The notes beneath the pieces are model-generated. The model had not been told where the DNA came from and did no database searches. It saw nothing but the letters and a program-made list of their open reading frames with translations. 64,000 nt of DNA from assembly GCA_004553495.1 (NCBI GenBank), contig SFLE01000002.1, forward strand, positions 3,816 to 67,815, in the 5' to 3' direction. Both the position numbers and the translations under genes were made by a program. Below, piece by piece: positions 51,231 to 59,304 of this stretch. Position 1 is the first letter of the stretch; each line of letters starts with the position of its first letter. The DNA is from Clostridiales bacterium. Lineage in GTDB: Bacteria > Bacillota > Clostridia > Oscillospirales > Oscillospiraceae.

Positions 51231-51248
51231 TACCGTCGATCGACGGTA
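51231..51248. promoter_or_regulatory. 18-bp perfect palindrome upstream of the alpha-galactosidase gene
   Basis: TACCGTCGATCGACGGTA. Both halves match the outer ends of the inverted-repeat element at 14.1 kb. It may be an operator or a trace of that element. Confidence 0.5.
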
Positions 51249-51278
51249 TGGAAAAATGATACCACATCTTTTACCATG

Positions 51279-51407
51279 TTACAAGTCATTGTCCCGCTGC
51301 TCCGGCTTATGCCTTTTTCCAAACAGCGACCGAACGGCGGTTATGAGAAACGATGTCGCAAGCACAAGACCTATCGGCAGAACTGCCGCAAATATTATCA
51401 TTTTCAC
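51279..51407 (-). CDS. Small single-pass membrane protein
   Basis: A 42-residue reading frame starting GTG, 6 bp after GGGGGGTG. A hydrophobic segment (MIIFAAVLPIGLVLATSFLI) is followed by a basic, polar tail (VRSLFGKRHKPEQRDNDL). It lies upstream of the alpha-galactosidase gene on the same strand. I recognise no family; support is the strong ribosome binding site and membrane-protein-like composition. Confidence 0.55.
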   Translation of the reverse strand: MKMIIFAAVLPIGLVLATSFLITAVRSLFGKRHKPEQRDNDL

Positions 51408-51468
51408 TTATTTCACCCCCCACATTGCTATCCTGCGCTGTGGAGATAATAAAAAATCCTTTTAATTA

Positions 51469-51497
51469 TTGCCATTACAGCCTATTGGTGATAGAAT
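51469..51497 (+). promoter_or_regulatory. Promoter of the ABC-F gene
   Basis: TTGCCA (51469-51474), a 17-bp spacer and TAGAAT (51492-51497), giving a leader of about 25 bases. Confidence 0.65.
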
Positions 51498-51528
51498 GTA
51501 TTGGATTTTGTAAAAAGAGGTACCCTAA

Positions 51529-53133
51529 ATGCTGACTGTTAACGATCTTTCGATAAATTTTGCGGGCAATGTTCTTTTCTCCCGCGTTGACCTGCAATTC
51601 ACTGCCGGCAATTGCTATGGCATTATCGGCGCTAACGGTGCGGGCAAATCGACATTCATAAAAATTCTCTCCGGCGAGCTTGAGCCTTCGACCGGCAGCG
51701 TGAGCATTGCTCCAAAAAAGCGTATGTCGGTGCTTAAGCAGAACCAGAATATGTACGATGAGTACACGGTCATGGACACCGTTATCATGGGCAATCAGCG
51801 GCTTTACGATTGTGGCAAGGAAAAGGACGCGATATACGACAAGCCCGACTTCGACGATGCCGACGGCATACGCGCAGCGGAGCTCGAGGAGGAGTTTGCC
51901 GAGCTCGGCGGCTGGGAAGCCGAATCGGATGCAAGCAGGATACTTCAGGGGCTCGGCGTTTCGCCGGACTTCCACACAACGCTCATGCGCGACATGGATC
52001 CGCGAATGAAGGTAAAGGTGCTGCTCGCGCAGGCGCTTTTCGGCTCGCCCGATATTATTCTGCTCGACGAGCCGACGAATAACCTTGACCTTGCAAGCGT
52101 TGTATGGCTCGAGGATTTTCTCATGGATTACGAGGGCACGGTGCTCGTCGTTTCACATGATCGCTACTTCCTCAACAATGTCTGCACTCATATCGTTGAT
52201 ATTGACTACGGCAAGATAAAAATGTATGTCGGCAACTACGACTTCTGGTACGAGTCGAGCCAGCTCATGCAGAAGCTCATAAAGGATCAGAACAAAAAAG
52301 CCGAGCAGAAGATCGCCGAGCTGCAGAGCTTCATATCCCGCTTTGCGGCAAACAAGTCGAAGTCCCGTCAGGCGACCAGCCGCAGGAAGCTTCTTGACAA
52401 GCTCACCGTTGAAGAGCTCCCCGCCTCCGGCAGGCGCTATCCGTGGGTAGGCTTCAAAGCCGACCGCGAGCCCGGCAAGGACAGGCTTTTCGTCACCGAG
52501 GTCAGCAAGACCGTTGACGGCGTGAAGCTTCTGAATAACATCAGCTTCATCGTCGGCAAGGAGGATAAAATCGCAGTTATCGGCAAAAATGAGCTTGCCG
52601 TTACCATGCTGTTCAAGATTCTCATGGGCGAGGAGGAGCCCGACTCCGGCACCGTGAAATGGGGCGCCTCGACCACTCAGGCATACTTCCCCAAGGATCA
52701 CAACTCATATTTTGAAAACTGCGACTATGACCTCATGGACTGGATGCGCCAGTTTTCCGAGGACAAGCGCGAGAGCTATCTGCGCACCTTCCTCGGGCGT
52801 ATGCTCTTCTCCGGCGACGATGTTTATAAGCCGGTAAAGGTGCTCTCAGGCGGCGAAAAGGTCAGGTGCATGATAAGCAAGATGATGCTCTCGGGCGCAA
52901 ACTTTCTCGTGCTCGACCAGCCGACAAACCATCTCGACCTTGAGAGCATTGCCGCTCTCAACAACGGGCTTGAGGCATTCAAGTATAACATAATCTTCTC
53001 AAGCCACGACCATCAGCTCACGCAGACGGTCGCAAACCGCATAATCGAGATAACCGACGACGGTATTATTGACCGCATGTGCACATTTGATGAGTACATG
53101 GACCTCACCGGCATGGAGCAGCAGACCCGCTGA
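51529..53133 (+). CDS. ykpA: ABC-F family ATPase, YkpA/YbiT type
   Basis: A 534-residue soluble protein with two ATPase domains and no membrane part; ABC-F proteins act on ribosomes. The first Walker A is GANGAGKSTF, with Walker B LLDEPTNNLDL. The second site has a degenerate Walker A (GKNELAVTMLFK), intact LSGGEKVRC and LDQPTNHLDLES. These oddities, and YVGNYDFWYESS in the linker, are typical of YkpA. The first signature is MDPRMKVKVL rather than the LTGAEK-like form I recall in YkpA. Antibiotic resistance is unlikely for this subgroup. Confidence 0.9.
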   Translation: MLTVNDLSINFAGNVLFSRVDLQFTAGNCYGIIGANGAGKSTFIKILSGELEPSTGSVSIAPKKRMSVLKQNQNMYDEYTVMDTVIMGNQRLYDCGKEKDAIYDKPDFDDADGIRAAELEEEFAELGGWEAESDASRILQGLGVSPDFHTTLMRDMDPRMKVKVLLAQALFGSPDIILLDEPTNNLDLASVVWLEDFLMDYEGTVLVVSHDRYFLNNVCTHIVDIDYGKIKMYVGNYDFWYESSQLMQKLIKDQNKKAEQKIAELQSFISRFAANKSKSRQATSRRKLLDKLTVEELPASGRRYPWVGFKADREPGKDRLFVTEVSKTVDGVKLLNNISFIVGKEDKIAVIGKNELAVTMLFKILMGEEEPDSGTVKWGASTTQAYFPKDHNSYFENCDYDLMDWMRQFSEDKRESYLRTFLGRMLFSGDDVYKPVKVLSGGEKVRCMISKMMLSGANFLVLDQPTNHLDLESIAALNNGLEAFKYNIIFSSHDHQLTQTVANRIIEITDDGIIDRMCTFDEYMDLTGMEQQTR

Positions 53134-53196
53134 GCACAGCGGTGTGCCTATGTTCTCTTTCTTCGCAGATCATGCATATGTGCAAGGATATATAAA

Positions 53197-53226
53197 AAGC
53201 TGCTCCCCGCGATGGGGAGCAGCCTT
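53197..53226. terminator. Bidirectional terminator
   Basis: AAGCTGCTCCCC pairs with GGGGAGCAGC-CTT around CGCGAT. It lies between the convergent ABC-F and acetyltransferase genes. Confidence 0.75.
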
Positions 53227-53825
53227 CAGATCGTAAGTCCCGATTTTCGCAGAGCTTCTCTGCTCAGCTCGGAGAACGGTATGACCGGATGCGGTGTTTG
53301 CGGATGCTCGCGCAGCAGCTTTTCCATCCACACCATGTCGTACCAAGTGTCGAATTTATAGCCGCAGCGGTAAAACCTGCCGACCATGCGATAGCCGAGG
53401 TGGGCGTGAAATTCGGCGCTGTTATTGCTAAGGTGCTCGTCCGGCGTATCAGTCCAGCCAATGCAGGCTTCGAGGTTAATTATCCCCTGCTCGCGCGCAA
53501 GGCCTTCAAGCGCCGTGTAAAGCGTTTTACCGACACCCGAATGGCGGCGGTCAAGGCGAAGATATATCGTCGTCTCAGCCGACCAGTCATAAGCCGCTCT
53601 GCCGACGAACGGACTCAGATACGCATAGCCCAAAAGCTCTCCGCCGCGCTCGGCGACCAAATAGGGGTACCTACCCTGACGCGCGCGCATTCTGCGCGTA
53701 AACTCCTCAAGGCTCGGCACCTCGGTCTCAAAGCTTATGGCTGTATCCTCGACATAAGGAGCGTAAATTTTAAGTAGCTCCGGCGAATCCGCCTCGTTTG
53801 CGGTGCGAATTATTACATCACTCAT
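53226..53825 (-). CDS. GNAT acetyltransferase, phosphinothricin/methionine-sulfoximine type
   Basis: It transfers acetyl from acetyl-CoA to an amine. The 199-residue protein matches the Pat-like subgroup: IRTANEADSPELLKIYAPYVEDTAISFE at the N-terminus, ETTIYLRLDRRHSGVGKTLYTAL (CoA loop) and YRMVGRFYRCGYKFDTWYDMVWMEK at the end. The start is preceded by GGGAGGTG and overlaps the malQ stop by 8 bp. The natural substrate is unknown; amino-acid analogues are usual. Confidence 0.9.
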   Translation of the reverse strand: MSDVIIRTANEADSPELLKIYAPYVEDTAISFETEVPSLEEFTRRMRARQGRYPYLVAERGGELLGYAYLSPFVGRAAYDWSAETTIYLRLDRRHSGVGKTLYTALEGLAREQGIINLEACIGWTDTPDEHLSNNSAEFHAHLGYRMVGRFYRCGYKFDTWYDMVWMEKLLREHPQTPHPVIPFSELSREALRKSGLTI

Positions 53826-55302
53826 CACTGCACCTCCCATAGATATATGCCATACGGCGCATTTTTTTGGCAAGCTCCGGCGTTAGGGCATCCGGCTCCA
53901 TGCGCCAGCGCCAGTTGCCGTAGGGCGTTCCGGGGGTGTTTATGCGCGACTCGGCACCGAGCGCGAGATAATCTTGCATCTGGGCGATGAAAAGCCCTGC
54001 GCGCGACCGCAGCCCGCAGCGGAGAACTGCTTGGCAGACATCATCGCTTCCGAGATACTCCTCGGCAAACGCAAGCTGATCATCGGATGCTTCATCACGC
54101 CATCCCGCGAGCGGCATATTGTCGTGCGTTCCCGTGTAGCACACGCAGTTTTCGGGGTAATTATGCGGCAGATAGTCGCTGAGAGTTTCCGGATCGAAGG
54201 CAAATTCGAGAACCTTCATGCCCGGCAGACCGCTTTCCTTGAGAAGCTCGTGCACTTCTGGCGTCAGCGTTCCGAGATCCTCGGCAATGAATTTCACATT
54301 ACTAAACCACGCCGTGAGCCTGCCCACAAGGTCGAGCGCCGGTCCCTTGCGCCACTGTCCGTTTTTGGCTGTTTCCGAGCCGTATGGCACCGCCCAGTAG
54401 CTCTCAAAGCCGCGAAAATGGTCGATGCGCAGAACATCATACAGCTTTGACGCGCCGTCAACGCGGCGGATCCACCAGCCGTAGCCATCGTCGCGAAGCC
54501 TGTCCCACGCGTACAGGGGATTGCCCCAGAGCTGTCCCTCGGCGCTGAAATAATCGGGCGGCACGCCTGCCACCGCGGTGGGCACATTATCCTTATCAAG
54601 CTCAAAAAACTCCGGTTCCGCCCATACATCGGCGGAGTCGAGAGCAACATATATCGGCATATCGCCGATGATGCCTATCCCCTTTTTGTGGGCATAGGCG
54701 CGGAGCTTTTTCCACTGGGAGAAGAAAAGATACTGAACATATTCGCAGCTTAGTATCTCATCCTTGAGGAGCTCCGAATAATGCTGCACCGCCTCGGGCG
54801 AGCGCAGCCTTATCGGCTCGTCCCACTGAATCCACGGCAGCATGGAAAAATGCTTTTTCACCGCCATGTACAGCGCATAGTTAAAAAGCCATGACTCGTT
54901 TTCCGCGCAGAACGCCGAAAACGCCGCGTCGTTGCGCGCAAGTCCCCTGCCCGCGGCAATAGCCAGCAGGCAACTGCGGTGCTCATACATAGTGCCGTAG
55001 TCAACGCAGTCTGACACACTCCCCCAGTTTACCGACTCGACCTCGCTTTTTGTGAGAAGCCCATCGCGGACGAGTTCGTCGAGGTCTATGAGATAGGGAT
55101 TTCCCGCAAACGAAGAAAAGCTCTGATACGGCGAATCGCCGCAGCCGGTGGGGCCCACGGGCAATATCTGCCACCACGACTGCCCCGCCGAACGCAGAAA
55201 ATCTATAAAATCATATGCCGCGCTGCCGAGGGTTCCTATACCGTGCTTCGACGGCAGCGACGGCACCGGCAGCAGCACTCCGCAGCTTCGTTTGATGTCC
55301 AT
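53818..55302 (-). CDS. malQ: 4-alpha-glucanotransferase (amylomaltase)
   Basis: It transfers glucan segments between maltodextrins, GH77. The 494-residue length is standard. RSCGVLLPVPSLPSKHGIGTLG, PVGPTGCGDSPYQSFSSFAGNPYLIDL, LRIDHFRGFESYW (nucleophile Asp), KFIAEDLGTLTPEV (acid/base Glu) and YTGTHDNMPLAGW are all present. AAGGAG precedes the ATG. It starts 20 bp after the zinc-ribbon gene, and the acetyltransferase overlaps its end. Confidence 0.97.
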   Translation of the reverse strand: MDIKRSCGVLLPVPSLPSKHGIGTLGSAAYDFIDFLRSAGQSWWQILPVGPTGCGDSPYQSFSSFAGNPYLIDLDELVRDGLLTKSEVESVNWGSVSDCVDYGTMYEHRSCLLAIAAGRGLARNDAAFSAFCAENESWLFNYALYMAVKKHFSMLPWIQWDEPIRLRSPEAVQHYSELLKDEILSCEYVQYLFFSQWKKLRAYAHKKGIGIIGDMPIYVALDSADVWAEPEFFELDKDNVPTAVAGVPPDYFSAEGQLWGNPLYAWDRLRDDGYGWWIRRVDGASKLYDVLRIDHFRGFESYWAVPYGSETAKNGQWRKGPALDLVGRLTAWFSNVKFIAEDLGTLTPEVHELLKESGLPGMKVLEFAFDPETLSDYLPHNYPENCVCYTGTHDNMPLAGWRDEASDDQLAFAEEYLGSDDVCQAVLRCGLRSRAGLFIAQMQDYLALGAESRINTPGTPYGNWRWRMEPDALTPELAKKMRRMAYIYGRCSDE

Positions 55303-55321
55303 ATTGTCTCCTTAGCGATAC

Positions 55322-56149
55322 TCAGCCGTTGGCCAGTATCAGCATGAACAGCTCAAGGTTGATGTTCGATTTATTGCTTACCGGTTTAAGGTATATATGT
55401 CGTTCAACATTATCCGTTTTGCTCGTTATCTCGGTGCCGTCGGAATTGTAGGTAAACAGGAAGGTCGTCGGCTCAAACGGGTTTCTGGCATAGGATGCCT
55501 CAATGGATGTAAGCGTGCCGTCGGTGTAGGTAAAGTTCTTTACATACGCAAGTTCTTTCCTGTATTGCTCTACATTGCCGCCGTAATCGGCGCCGTCATC
55601 CTGGAGCCAGTAAGCCGTGGCTGTTATGAGCTCGCCGGTCTCATTGTACTCATAAACGATCTGCTCATAGGGCTTGCTGTCCTCGTCGGTCCAGTATACG
55701 GCAGCCTGCACGATCCTGCCGCTGTCATCATATGTGTAAACTACTCGGGATGAGACCTCGGTGGTGTCGTTATGCTCATTTGCCGTTATCGTCTTTCTAT
55801 CCAGATTGTATGTAAATTCGGTGCCGCCGTTGGCGTGGTAGTTCGTATCTATGTCGCTGGATGTCCACTTTATGCTGGCGGGAGTTCCGTCGTCGTTATA
55901 TGTGTATACATACTCGTAGTTCTGCTCGAAATCTGCGTGGTCGATCTTATCTATAACATAGATCTTTTCCTGCCCGAGCAGGAGATACGCCGCAACTGCC
56001 GCGGCAGCGATAACTATAACGGCAGCTATTATAATGCCGATGAGCTTGCCTTTATTCTTTTTGGGCGGCACATAGTCAAGATCCCAGCCGCAGTTGAGGC
56101 AATAGCGTCCTCTGCAATCATTTTCGGCTCCGCATTTTGGACAGATCAT
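55322..56149 (-). CDS. Zinc-ribbon membrane protein with YD-like repeats
   Basis: A 275-residue protein. An N-terminal zinc ribbon (CPKCGAEN...CLNCGWD) stays inside, a single helix (about 36-58) crosses the membrane, and the rest is a beta-rich external domain with YVYTYNDDGTPASI, VYTYDDSGRIVQA and VYEYNETGELITA motifs, like short YD repeats. The function is unknown. It lies upstream of malQ on the same strand, with GGAGAAAAAG before the start. Confidence 0.75.
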   Translation of the reverse strand: MICPKCGAENDCRGRYCLNCGWDLDYVPPKKNKGKLIGIIIAAVIVIAAAAVAAYLLLGQEKIYVIDKIDHADFEQNYEYVYTYNDDGTPASIKWTSSDIDTNYHANGGTEFTYNLDRKTITANEHNDTTEVSSRVVYTYDDSGRIVQAAVYWTDEDSKPYEQIVYEYNETGELITATAYWLQDDGADYGGNVEQYRKELAYVKNFTYTDGTLTSIEASYARNPFEPTTFLFTYNSDGTEITSKTDNVERHIYLKPVSNKSNINLELFMLILANG

Positions 56150-56213
56150 ATCTTTTTCTCCTATACATATATATTACATTATTTCTCCTGTACTTATTAT
56201 AACGGCATTGTTC

Positions 56214-56366
56214 CTATAGTGCAAGCATTAAGCGTATGCACGGGAGCGCGTTTAATTCACTCAGGACTGCCGTCAGCATTACACAAGCGGTGACAAGCAG
56301 CACCGCAATTATCAGAAGCTTTCTCAGGAGCCTTCGCTCCTGCTTTTTTATTTTTTCGTTTTCCAT
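56214..56366 (-). CDS. Small single-pass membrane protein
   Basis: A 50-residue frame with GAGGGGGGAC 6 bp before the ATG. The N-terminus is highly basic (MENEKIKKQERRLLRK), followed by the hydrophobic LLIIAVLLVTACVMLTAVL and a short tail. The topology is N-in. I know no family. It lies about 65 bp upstream of the zinc-ribbon membrane protein, on the same strand. Confidence 0.55.
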   Translation of the reverse strand: MENEKIKKQERRLLRKLLIIAVLLVTACVMLTAVLSELNALPCIRLMLAL

Positions 56367-56410
56367 TTACCGTCCCCCCCTCTCACACATTTATATATGT
56401 TCTGAGGAAC

Positions 56411-56458
56411 GGTAATTTGTTAATTGGAGTTGTAAATTACCTCGGTATGTTCTATAAT
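56411..56458 (+). promoter_or_regulatory. Promoter and inverted repeat of the second ECF sigma operon
   Basis: TTGTAA (56430-56435), a 17-bp spacer and TATAAT (56453-56458). GGTAATTT (56411-56418) and AAATTACC (56434-56441) form an inverted repeat overlapping the -35 box. Confidence 0.6.
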
Positions 56459-56487
56459 CCTTAGCCGAAAGAAGGTGAACGCAGGAA

Positions 56488-56964
56488 ATGACTTCGCGAC
56501 AAAGCCAAATGCTTGAGGAGCTGTTCAGCGAGACCTATATGCCTCTTGTTATGTATGCCTACAGCGCACTTCAAAACAAGGAGTTTGCTGAAGAGCTTGC
56601 TCAGGATGCATTCTCCGTCGCCTGCGTTAAAATAAACGAGCTTGAGGCAAGTCCGAACCGGCAGGGCTGGCTTATGAACGCGCTCAAGCACCTGATCCGC
56701 AACTATCGCCACACTATGGCGGTGCGAAGCAAAATAGTCGGCTCCGTTTTGGATATTGACAGCGTTGAGGTCGGCGTAAAGGATGACATTTCATTCGCTG
56801 TCAGCTATCACGGCGTTTTGAGCGACGATGATTTTCTTCTGCTGAAATTCACCGCGCTGTACGGCTTTACCATTGAGGAAGCCGCGCTTTTGATGGGCAT
56901 AAGCAAGCATGCCTGCGCCAAGCGCTTGCAGAGGGCGAAGGAAAAGCTTCGTCGAAACCTGTAA
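56488..56964 (+). CDS. ECF-type RNA polymerase sigma factor
   Basis: A 158-residue sigma factor. Region 2 is YMPLVMYAYSALQNKEFAEELAQDAFSVACVKI and region 4 is DDDFLLLKFTALYGFTIEEAALLMGISKHACAKRLQRAKEKLR. A putative anti-sigma gene follows after 75 bp, then a secreted protein. It is distinct from the ECF factor at 23.7 kb. The regulon is unknown; its own operon is a likely target. Confidence 0.85.
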   Translation: MTSRQSQMLEELFSETYMPLVMYAYSALQNKEFAEELAQDAFSVACVKINELEASPNRQGWLMNALKHLIRNYRHTMAVRSKIVGSVLDIDSVEVGVKDDISFAVSYHGVLSDDDFLLLKFTALYGFTIEEAALLMGISKHACAKRLQRAKEKLRRNL

Positions 56965-57039
56965 ATAAATTGTTAACACGCAATGTTCTTGTCCAAAAAT
57001 GCGGTTTTCGTTACATATGTTCAGTGAGGGGGTAATTCT

Positions 57040-57915
57040 ATGTCTCCTATCGACAAGGCAAGTTCGAGCTGCTCGAGCTTCGTTGAGCTCAGTACGCAAG
57101 AGCTTGAAAAAATATTATATGACGATTCAGTCATGCCGGACGGTGGCAGATCCGACGAGGAGCTGCTGTATATCGCCGGTATTCTTGCCGAGCGCGAGAC
57201 TGCTTCTCCCTCAGTCGGTTTCCAAGACAGCCGTTTTGCCTGGGAAAGGTTTCGGAACGAGCATCACGCATTTGACGAGAAGAAGCACCGATCGCGACGG
57301 TCTCTTTTCAGAATGGGTCTTGCCGCTGCCGCAGCCATTATCCTGCTGATTGCCGGTGTGCTCTCTGTTTCCGCGCGCGACATGGGGCTAAGGCGGGTTA
57401 TCGTTAACTGGACGGATGATAATTTTGAGGTGTATCTTCGCGCCGGCGGCGATGTTTCAGACTATCCGACCAACACTCCAGTTCCGGTGGCTTCGCAGTT
57501 AGAAAAGCTGCAGCAGGATATGATTGATCGTGGACTCAATACGGCTTGTCTGCCCACATATTATCCCGATGGGTATACAGTTTCCGATTATGAATGTCTT
57601 GACTCAGCATCATTTAGCTCGTTCTGTGTGGTGCTAACAATAGGCACAAGCGACATTGACGACTCGCACTATTCCATCGCATACACTTCCTATAAGAAAA
57701 ATTCCGCCAGTTACGGAGCAAATTATGTATTTTCAAAAGACGCGGGCGAGCCGGAATTGTACGAGCACGCAGGCAGGACATATTACATAACCAGCAATCT
57801 GGGCAGATATTATGCCGTTTGGATAGAAGGAAATTCCCTCGGCGAGATAAGGGTAGGAACCGACAAGAGCGAATTGCTCAAAATTATTGATTCAACGCAC
57901 ACAGGAGGCAATTAA
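57040..57915 (+). CDS. Putative membrane anti-sigma factor, DUF4367-like
   Basis: A 291-residue single-pass protein. A cytoplasmic part of about 88 residues would bind the sigma factor, a helix (about 90-110, MGLAAAAAIILLIAGVLSVSA) crosses the membrane, and the external domain ends with a DUF4367-like sequence (YYPDGYTVSDYE, AGRTYYITSNLGRYYAVWIEGN). GAGGGGG precedes the ATG. Its position after the ECF gene is the main reason for the anti-sigma call. The next gene overlaps its stop by 1 bp. Confidence 0.75.
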   Translation: MSPIDKASSSCSSFVELSTQELEKILYDDSVMPDGGRSDEELLYIAGILAERETASPSVGFQDSRFAWERFRNEHHAFDEKKHRSRRSLFRMGLAAAAAIILLIAGVLSVSARDMGLRRVIVNWTDDNFEVYLRAGGDVSDYPTNTPVPVASQLEKLQQDMIDRGLNTACLPTYYPDGYTVSDYECLDSASFSSFCVVLTIGTSDIDDSHYSIAYTSYKKNSASYGANYVFSKDAGEPELYEHAGRTYYITSNLGRYYAVWIEGNSLGEIRVGTDKSELLKIIDSTHTGGN

Positions 57916-58337
57916 TGAAAAAGTTCAGAGTTCTTTTGGCTTTTGTTCTTGTTTTTACAATACTTGCGGGAGTTCCCGCAGCTTTGGCAGCCACCGAACG
58001 AAGCAGCCAGTTTTATAGTAGTGTTTACGCAGATGTTGATAAGTTAGACAGCGGCGTTGCAGAGGTTTCTTTTACTGTTACCGGTTTACACAGGATGAAG
58101 ATGATTGGCGTTAAGGAGATAAAGGTCTGCAATTCTTCGGGCGGTGATCTGAAGCACATTTACTATACCGATTCCGGCTACAGCAATCTCATGTCTTCGA
58201 ATAAAATAACTTATGCGTCTAAGGCAAAGTTTACCGTTCCTTCGGGTCACGAGTATTACCTTGTTGTATACTTCTATGTTAAGGACAGCTACGGTGCAAG
58301 CACGAAGCCCTATATAACAGATTCGTTCAGGGCTTGA
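57915..58337 (+). CDS. Secreted protein of unknown function in the ECF operon
   Basis: A 140-residue exported protein with a signal peptide (MKKFRVLLAFVLVFTILAGVPAALAA). The mature part is a compact beta-rich domain of about 114 residues with a single Cys. It overlaps the anti-sigma stop (TAATG) and follows GGAGG. I do not recognise the family. It may be the effector or the signal-sensing partner of this sigma system. Confidence 0.72.
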   Translation: MKKFRVLLAFVLVFTILAGVPAALAATERSSQFYSSVYADVDKLDSGVAEVSFTVTGLHRMKMIGVKEIKVCNSSGGDLKHIYYTDSGYSNLMSSNKITYASKAKFTVPSGHEYYLVVYFYVKDSYGASTKPYITDSFRA

Positions 58338-58437
58338 CCCACCTACCACAGTTTGCAAGGTATAGGCGCGCATTTCCGAACTATGTATACCACAAAATAC
58401 ACCTTAGTTCCTCCAACGCGCTCTATACCATTGTATG

Positions 58438-58475
58438 AGACCTCTCTTCCGATGACCTCGGGGAGAGGTCTTTTT
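58438..58475 (+). terminator. Terminator of the second ECF operon
   Basis: AGACCTCTC (58438-58446) pairs with GAGAGGTCT (58463-58471) and is followed by TTTT. Confidence 0.75.
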
Positions 58476-58547
58476 CATTTTGGGTATGGATTTTTTGCCG
58501 AGGATAATATAGAATATCTTGAAAACAGTTTACGGAAGGTGCGCGTT

Positions 58548-59300
58548 ATGGATAAGCATGAGATCACGCAGCTTTTGACCGGCGTTGCCGACGGCAGCAT
58601 ATCGCCCGAGGGCGCGGCTTTGAAGCTGAAAATGCAGCCGTTTAAGGAAATTGAAGAATACGCAAGGATCGACCTGCACCGCGGCATACGCCAGGGCGTG
58701 CCGGAGGTGATATACGGCGCGGGCAAAACGCCGGAGCACATTGTAGGCATAGCAAAGGGCATGCTCGAAAGCGGGCAGAAAAGCGTTCTGATAACGAGGA
58801 TAAGCGAGGAGACCGCGCAGTTTATACAGCGCGAGCTGCCTTTAAATTATGATAAGCTCTCCAAAACCGGCACCATCGGCGGTATGCCCGAGCCCACCGG
58901 CAAGGGCACGGTCGTCGTAGCGACCGGCGGCACGAGCGACATTCCCGTCGCCGAGGAAGCTGCCATAACAGCCGAAATGCTCGGAAACCGCGTTGTGCGG
59001 CTTTACGATGTCGGCGTTTCGGGTATTCACAGGCTTCTGTCAAACCTCGAGCCCATAATGAGCGCGCGGGTGATAGTCGCGGTGGCAGGCATGGAGGGGG
59101 CTCTGCCCTCGGTGATAGGCGGTCTTGCCGACTGCCCCGTTATCGCGGTGCCCACGAGCGTGGGCTACGGTGCCTCGCTCGGCGGCGTTGCAGCGCTTTT
59201 GTCGATGCTCAACTCCTGCGCAAGCGGCGTTTCGGTGGTTAACATCGACAACGGCTTCGGCGCGGGCTACATGGCAAGCATGATAAATCATCTGGACTGA
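58548..59300 (+). CDS. larB: Nickel-pincer cofactor biosynthesis protein LarB
   Basis: It carboxylates and hydrolyses nicotinic acid adenine dinucleotide to start nickel-pincer (NPN) cofactor synthesis for lactate racemase-type enzymes. The 250-residue protein has GVPEVIYGAGKTPEHIV and the PurE-like VVVATGGTSDIPVAEEAA...GVSGIHRLL...GMEGALPSVIGGL. The start MDKHEIT has GGAAGGTG. It is the first gene of larB-larE-larC. A racemase gene (larA) is not in the window. Confidence 0.95.
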   Translation: MDKHEITQLLTGVADGSISPEGAALKLKMQPFKEIEEYARIDLHRGIRQGVPEVIYGAGKTPEHIVGIAKGMLESGQKSVLITRISEETAQFIQRELPLNYDKLSKTGTIGGMPEPTGKGTVVVATGGTSDIPVAEEAAITAEMLGNRVVRLYDVGVSGIHRLLSNLEPIMSARVIVAVAGMEGALPSVIGGLADCPVIAVPTSVGYGASLGGVAALLSMLNSCASGVSVVNIDNGFGAGYMASMINHLD

Positions 59301-59304
59301 TAAT

